Positions 12,986 to 16,734 of a stretch of DNA of 16,734 nucleotides are shown one piece after another. Position numbers and translations under genes: made by a program. The DNA is from Candidatus Moraniibacteriota bacterium (GTDB lineage Bacteria; Patescibacteriota; Minisyncoccia; Moranbacterales; UBA1568). The first letter of the stretch is position 1. Every line of letters begins with the position of its first letter. The notes under the pieces were generated by a model. That model was not told the DNA's origin. It did not search any database and saw only the letters and a list, made by a program, of their open reading frames with translations. The stretch covers positions 1-16,734 of the forward strand of contig JAUYFO010000048.1 of the NCBI GenBank assembly GCA_030690925.1. Reading direction: 5' to 3'.

Positions 12986-15664
12986 ATGTCATTTTTGGAA
13001 AAAATATTCGGTTCCAACGAACGTGAAGTAAGAAAGTTTCTTCCCATTGTCGCCAAAATCAATGCCTTTGAGCCAGCGCTGCAGATACTCTCTCTCGATG
13101 ACCTGAAGAAAAAGACCGAGGCATTCAAGGTGCGACTCACGGCCGGTGAAACTATAGATGATCTTTTGCCCGAGGTCTATGCGGTGGTGCGTGAGGTGGC
13201 GAAACGGGTTATCGGAGAACGGCACTATGATGTGCAACTCCTAGGTGGTGTTGCGCTTCATCATGGCAAGATTGCTGAAATGAAAACGGGTGAAGGTAAG
13301 ACGCTTACATCCACGCTGCCGATTTACCTCAACGCCCTTTCTGGGAGAGGAGTGCATGTGGTGACGGTCAATGACTACCTGGCTAAGCGTGACTGTAACT
13401 GGATGGGTAAGGTTTACGAAGCGCTGGGACTCACGGCTGCCTGTATTGTGGGTCAGAGTGTGTCGTATCGCTTCACTTCGAAAGTGACAGATACCGACGA
13501 GGTTAGCGTCGAAATGGAAAATTTGCTCCCAATCACCCGAAGGGAGGCGTATGTTGCCGATATCACCTATGGTACCAACAACGAATTTGGCTTTGATTAC
13601 CTGCGGGATAATATGGTTTCATCTCTGGAAGAAATGGTTCAAAAAAAGCTTAATTTCGCTATTGTAGATGAAGTGGACTCTATTCTGATCGATGAGGCTC
13701 GGACACCGCTTATTATTTCGGCGCCGGACAGTGAATCGACCAAACTCTACGAACGCTTTGCGCGTATCGTGCCGCTTCTACAGGTCTCAAAGGACTATGC
13801 GGTTGATGAGAAGATGAAGGTAGTGACACTGACTGACGAGGGGATGAATAGCGTAGAGCATCTGCTGGGCATGGAGAATATCTATGCTTCGGGCAATGTC
13901 CAGTACGTGCATCACTTGGAGCAGTCACTCAAGGCCAATATCATTTTCAAGCTCGACCGCGATTACGTGGTGAAGGATGACCAAGTAATTATCGTGGATG
14001 ATTTCACGGGGCGCCTCATGCCGGGCCGGCGCTACAGCGAGGGACTGCACCAGGCCATCGAAGCCAAAGAAGGGGTGACGGTGCAGCGTGAATCACGCAC
14101 ACTCGCTACCATCACCTTCCAGAACTACTTCCGTCTCTATGAGAAATTGGCCGGCATGACCGGCACAGCCACTACTTCGGCCGAGGAACTCTCCAAGGTG
14201 TACAAGCTTGACGTGCTCGAGACTCCGACCAATCGCCCCATGACGCGCAAAGACTTGCCGGATATCGTCTATAAGACCGAAGAAGCTAAGTTTCATGCGA
14301 TCGTGGCGCATGTGAAAGAGCTCCATGCTACTGGTCAGCCGGTGTTGATTGGTACGGTAGCGATTGAGAAGTCTGAGTATTTGAGTACCCTTCTCACTCA
14401 GGAAGGTATCACCCATGAGGTGCTGAACGCCAAGAACCACGAACGGGAAGCTCATATTATCGCCAACGCCGGACAAAAGAACAGTATCACCATCGCCACC
14501 AACATGGCGGGACGTGGCACCGACATCAAACTGGGAATCGGGGTGCGCGAAGTAGGTGGACTCATAATTATCGGTACCGAGCGCCATGAAGCCAGACGTA
14601 TCGACAACCAGCTTCGTGGTCGGGCCGGGCGCCAGGGAGATCCCGGGGCGTCTCAGTTTTTTGTTTCCCTGGAAGACGAGCTGATGCGGCGCTTTGGCGG
14701 GGAAAAGATGAAGAGCATGATGACAACCCTCGGACTGCCTGACAACGAGCCGATTCAGAACAAGATCATTTCCAAGACTATCGAGAGTGCCCAGTCCAAG
14801 ATTGAAGGTTTCAATTTCGATATTCGCAAACACGTACTCGATTATGATGATGTCATGAACAAGCAGCGTGAGGTGGTGTACCGTAAACGACGGACGGTGC
14901 TCGAAATGGATGACTTTAAGAACGAAACACTGCGCCTTATCGCCGAAGAACTGGATCACGTCATCGGTTTTCACACCGCGGTAGAAGAGGGTGAGTGGAA
15001 CGTGGCAGAGATTGTCAATGAAGCCAACGCCATATTCCCGACTCTCAATGAAAAAGAGGCGCTCAAGAAACTGGAAACCATCCGTGATGACCGCTCTAAG
15101 GACGAAGTAGAGAAGCGTGGTCTTATCCTGGAACATCTCTTGGGCGAGGCAAAAAAGATTTACAATCAAAAGGAACAACAAATCGGCAAGGAACTGTGGA
15201 GTACTATTCAGAAGTCACTCTACTTGCGCTCGCTTGATACCTTGTGGATGAACCATCTCGATGAAATTGACTACCTGCGTCAAGGAATCGGGCTGCGCGG
15301 CTACGGCCAGCGTGATCCACTGATCGAATACAAGCGCGAAGCCTTTGATCTCTTCTTGGGACTGATGGACACGGTGCGCAAAACCTACCTGATGACCATT
15401 CTGAAGGTAGAACAGAGAAACGAGGCTTTGGCCGAGGAACGGCCACGTGAGATGCAGTTCCGCGGTGCTAGTGAAAATATCGAGTCCTTTGCTACTTTGA
15501 AAGGCGAGGCTCAGGCTTCGGCTGGTTCGGCTCAAGGAGGTGAAGCATCAAAGCAAATCCCATTGATCAAAGAAGACACCGTCGGCCGTAATGATCCTTG
15601 TCCCTGCGGATCAGGAAAAAAATGGAAAAAATGCGGCATGATCAACGCCCCAGAACATAAATAA
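12986..15664 (+). CDS. secA: Preprotein translocase ATPase SecA
   Basis: SecA drives unfolded proteins through SecYEG with ATP. The 892-residue protein shows Walker A MKTGEGKT (99-106), TVNDYLAKRD (127-136), YGTNNEFGFDYLRDNM (195-210), the DEVDSILIDEARTPLIIS box (228-245), the preprotein cross-linking region (about 246-390), MTGTA (391-395), TNMAGRGTDIKLG (505-517) and QLRGRAGRQGDPG (542-554). Helical scaffold and wing parts follow. A stretch of about 25 residues (158-184) sits between IVGQ and RREAY, longer than in E. coli SecA. The C-terminal SEC-C zinc tail reads CPCGSGKKWKKCG: Cys872, Cys874 and Cys883 are present, but the usual fourth ligand, Cys or His at 884, is Gly. Overall length is normal. 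No Shine-Dalgarno is seen before the ATG. Confidence 0.98.
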   Translation: MSFLEKIFGSNEREVRKFLPIVAKINAFEPALQILSLDDLKKKTEAFKVRLTAGETIDDLLPEVYAVVREVAKRVIGERHYDVQLLGGVALHHGKIAEMKTGEGKTLTSTLPIYLNALSGRGVHVVTVNDYLAKRDCNWMGKVYEALGLTAACIVGQSVSYRFTSKVTDTDEVSVEMENLLPITRREAYVADITYGTNNEFGFDYLRDNMVSSLEEMVQKKLNFAIVDEVDSILIDEARTPLIISAPDSESTKLYERFARIVPLLQVSKDYAVDEKMKVVTLTDEGMNSVEHLLGMENIYASGNVQYVHHLEQSLKANIIFKLDRDYVVKDDQVIIVDDFTGRLMPGRRYSEGLHQAIEAKEGVTVQRESRTLATITFQNYFRLYEKLAGMTGTATTSAEELSKVYKLDVLETPTNRPMTRKDLPDIVYKTEEAKFHAIVAHVKELHATGQPVLIGTVAIEKSEYLSTLLTQEGITHEVLNAKNHEREAHIIANAGQKNSITIATNMAGRGTDIKLGIGVREVGGLIIIGTERHEARRIDNQLRGRAGRQGDPGASQFFVSLEDELMRRFGGEKMKSMMTTLGLPDNEPIQNKIISKTIESAQSKIEGFNFDIRKHVLDYDDVMNKQREVVYRKRRTVLEMDDFKNETLRLIAEELDHVIGFHTAVEEGEWNVAEIVNEANAIFPTLNEKEALKKLETIRDDRSKDEVEKRGLILEHLLGEAKKIYNQKEQQIGKELWSTIQKSLYLRSLDTLWMNHLDEIDYLRQGIGLRGYGQRDPLIEYKREAFDLFLGLMDTVRKTYLMTILKVEQRNEALAEERPREMQFRGASENIESFATLKGEAQASAGSAQGGEASKQIPLIKEDTVGRNDPCPCGSGKKWKKCGMINAPEHK

Positions 15665-15726
15665 AGAGGCCTACTCGTCTTCATCTGCTGTGAGTGGAAT
15701 GGGTGGGTGCCACGGGAAGAAATGAT

Positions 15727-15921
15727 ATGGACCAGGAAATATTTGAAAAGGAACTGGCGATGTGTCGTAAACTTCATCATGAGCAGAAAGGTTGTCACTG
15801 GGGAAAATGTGTTACTTGCGGTGTCATTCCACTACTCTACAAGCTACACAAGAGTGTTATTATCGAAGACGAAAAGGAGGTCAGGAAGGTTAAGGAAGAG
15901 GTTTTTGGTGAAGCGATATGA
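15727..15921 (+). CDS. 64-aa Cys/His-rich mini-protein, unknown function
   Basis: I start this frame at ATG 15727 because GGAAGA lies 6 bases upstream; a GTG at 15694 would add 11 residues of unlikely sequence. The product has a charged helix (MDQEIFEKELAMCRKLHHEQ), then CHWGKCVTCG, giving Cys13, His17, His18, Cys23, His24, Cys28 and Cys31. That is enough to hold a zinc ion, for example by Cys23, Cys28, Cys31 and a His. A hydrophobic segment (VIPLLYKLHKSVII) and a lysine/glutamate helix follow. Its stop overlaps the start of the NUDIX gene (ATGA), so the two should be translated together. I do not recognise the family. Confidence 0.7.
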   Translation: MDQEIFEKELAMCRKLHHEQKGCHWGKCVTCGVIPLLYKLHKSVIIEDEKEVRKVKEEVFGEAI

Positions 15922-16376
15922 AAAAATCTTTTGATCTGAAAAAGGGTGTGGATTTTATCGGAGTGACATGTGTGTTCCTGTGCCATGATGGTCAAGGGAA
16001 TTTCCTCATGCACAGACGAAGCAAAAACTGTCGTGATGAGATTGGCAAGTGGGACACTGGATCAGGCTCAATGGAGTTCGGCGAGACGCCAGAGCAAGCG
16101 GTGACCCGTGAGATAGAGGAAGAGTATTGTGTGAAACCCAAGAAGTTGCAGTTTGCCGGTATACGGAACGCCCTGCGAGTTAATCAGCACCAAGAACCTA
16201 CCCATTGGGTAGCGCTCCTCTTTGTGGCCCAAGTCGATTCGAAAAAAGTACGTATTGGCGAGCCGGACAAGATGGAAGAGTTGAGGTGGTTTCGTATGAA
16301 CGAGCTTCCCAAACCACTGCATTCCGCCTTTCATGATCAAGTCAAGACCATCAAAAAGTTTGGAGTCGAAATATAA
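15918..16376 (+). CDS. NUDIX hydrolase
   Basis: NUDIX enzymes split nucleoside diphosphates linked to another group, often as housecleaning of oxidised nucleotides or signalling molecules. The 152-residue protein has the Nudix box at 50-72: Gly50, Glu56 after five residues, then after seven residues Arg64-Glu65-Ile66 and Glu68-Glu69. The glycine near the box end is Cys71, a departure from the consensus REUxEExGU. The segment before it (GKWDTGSGSMEFGE) replaces the usual PGG with GSG. C-terminal strands (HWVALLFVAQVD, EELRWFRMNELP) fit the fold. It overlaps the 64-aa gene by four bases and is followed by a methyltransferase after 5 bases, so the three form an operon. The substrate cannot be predicted. 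Confidence 0.92.
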   Translation: MKKSFDLKKGVDFIGVTCVFLCHDGQGNFLMHRRSKNCRDEIGKWDTGSGSMEFGETPEQAVTREIEEEYCVKPKKLQFAGIRNALRVNQHQEPTHWVALLFVAQVDSKKVRIGEPDKMEELRWFRMNELPKPLHSAFHDQVKTIKKFGVEI

Positions 16377-16381
16377 AAAAT

Positions 16382-16734
16382 ATGAACTTACGTGACACCT
16401 ACGACAAAATAGCCAAGGGCTGGCATCAGGATCACTTGGCTGATGATTGGTGGATGGCGGGGATGGAGCGCTTTGCGGCGCTACTTCCACTAGGAGGCAC
16501 GGTATTGGACGCTGGTTGTGCCGGGGGAACGAAATCGAAAATTTTAGCAGACAAAGGATTTCAGGTGACGGGGATTGATTTTGCACCGAACTTTATCGAG
16601 ATTGCCAAACGTGAAGTACCGGAGGCCGAGTTTCAAGTCTTGGACATCCGTGATATCTCCTCACTTACAAAAGAGTTTGATGGCATTTTTCTTCAGGCAG
16701 TGTTGCTTCACTTCCCTAAAAAAGATATCCCAGA
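16382..16734 (+). CDS. Class I SAM-dependent methyltransferase, N-terminal part, cut by window edge
   Basis: The 117 visible residues start MNLRDTYDKIAKGWHQDH, a lead-in helix common in small-molecule methyltransferases. Motif I, VLDAGCAGGTKS, follows at 41-52, then the strand-2 acidic residue Asp66 in GIDFAP, motif II near FQVLDIRD (85-91), and FDGIFLQAVLLHFP (99-112) as post-motif region. This is the SAM-binding half of a Rossmann methyltransferase of the Methyltransf_11/25 kind. The substrate-binding C-terminal part lies beyond the window. The ATG sits 5 bases after the NUDIX stop with no Shine-Dalgarno, consistent with translational coupling. Confidence 0.88.
   Translation, partial: MNLRDTYDKIAKGWHQDHLADDWWMAGMERFAALLPLGGTVLDAGCAGGTKSKILADKGFQVTGIDFAPNFIEIAKREVPEAEFQVLDIRDISSLTKEFDGIFLQAVLLHFPKKDIP

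Noticed and set aside
14093..15181. Open frame of 362 codons on the minus strand inside secA
   Set aside because: It is fully antisense to well-conserved SecA motifs, has no own ribosome site or promoter, and its translation resembles no family. It is a shadow of strong codon bias.
1..16734. Alternative genetic code with TGA as glycine
   Set aside because: TGA ends ftsW, murC and the 64-aa gene at the expected places, two of them in ATGA overlaps.
1..16734. CRISPR arrays, tRNA or rRNA genes, insertion sequences, integrase or phage genes
   Set aside because: I looked for spaced direct repeats, tRNA-like cloverleaf ends and transposase-type proteins and saw none. A tRNA or covariance-model scan was not possible here.

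Overview
The window looks like a piece of a small-genome bacterium of the Candidate Phyla Radiation (Patescibacteria, Parcubacteria-like). The reasons are circumstantial: a DUF4012 protein, a SecA with an extra insertion and a variant zinc tail, a divergent MurG, very tight gene packing, and almost no Shine-Dalgarno sequences in front of the housekeeping genes. TGA acts as a normal stop: ftsW ends in TGA, and two ATGA stop/start overlaps occur at murC-murB and at the 64-aa gene-NUDIX pair. Genetic code 25 of Gracilibacteria and Absconditabacteria is therefore unlikely. There are no tRNA or rRNA genes, CRISPR arrays, transposases or phage genes that I can see.

Layout. (1) Minus strand 1-484: the N-terminal part of an ADP-forming acyl-CoA synthetase alpha subunit, cut by the window edge. 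(2) A divergent promoter region (485-624) whose two -35 boxes overlap. (3) Plus strand 625-5174: a cell-surface block made of a membrane-anchored parallel beta-helix protein, a GT4 glycosyltransferase, a Wzz/YveK-like chain-length protein and a DUF4012 protein, closed by a strong terminator at 5211-5271. (4) 5313-6152: an orphan membrane protein with its own terminator and a strong Shine-Dalgarno. (5) 6239-11638: trmD, a 38-nt perfect palindrome, then the cell-wall cluster ftsW-murG-murC-murB. (6) 11648-12130: a near-consensus promoter, a leader with an internal terminator, and a 91-aa Cys-rich orphan. (7) 12149-15664: a 65-aa membrane protein, hpf (ribosome hibernation) and secA, each with its own promoter candidate. 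(8) 15727-16734: a tightly packed trio of a 64-aa Cys/His mini-protein, a NUDIX hydrolase and a class I methyltransferase cut by the window edge.

How the parts fit. The ftsW-murG-murC-murB set covers four steps of making and polymerising peptidoglycan precursor. The GT4/chain-length/DUF4012 block probably builds or exports an envelope polysaccharide. SecA provides protein export, and TrmD and HPF serve translation. ADP-forming acyl-CoA synthetase would give ATP from acyl-CoA in a fermentative cell.

Most of the window is conserved housekeeping content, and I do not see a complete new defence or mobile system. The parts most worth a second look are the putative attenuator in front of the Cys-rich orphan, the 38-nt palindrome between trmD and ftsW, the hairpin over the hpf ribosome-binding site, the DUF4012 surface block, and the two orphan genes whose translation signals differ from all their neighbours. 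All gaps between genes are shorter than 160 bases.
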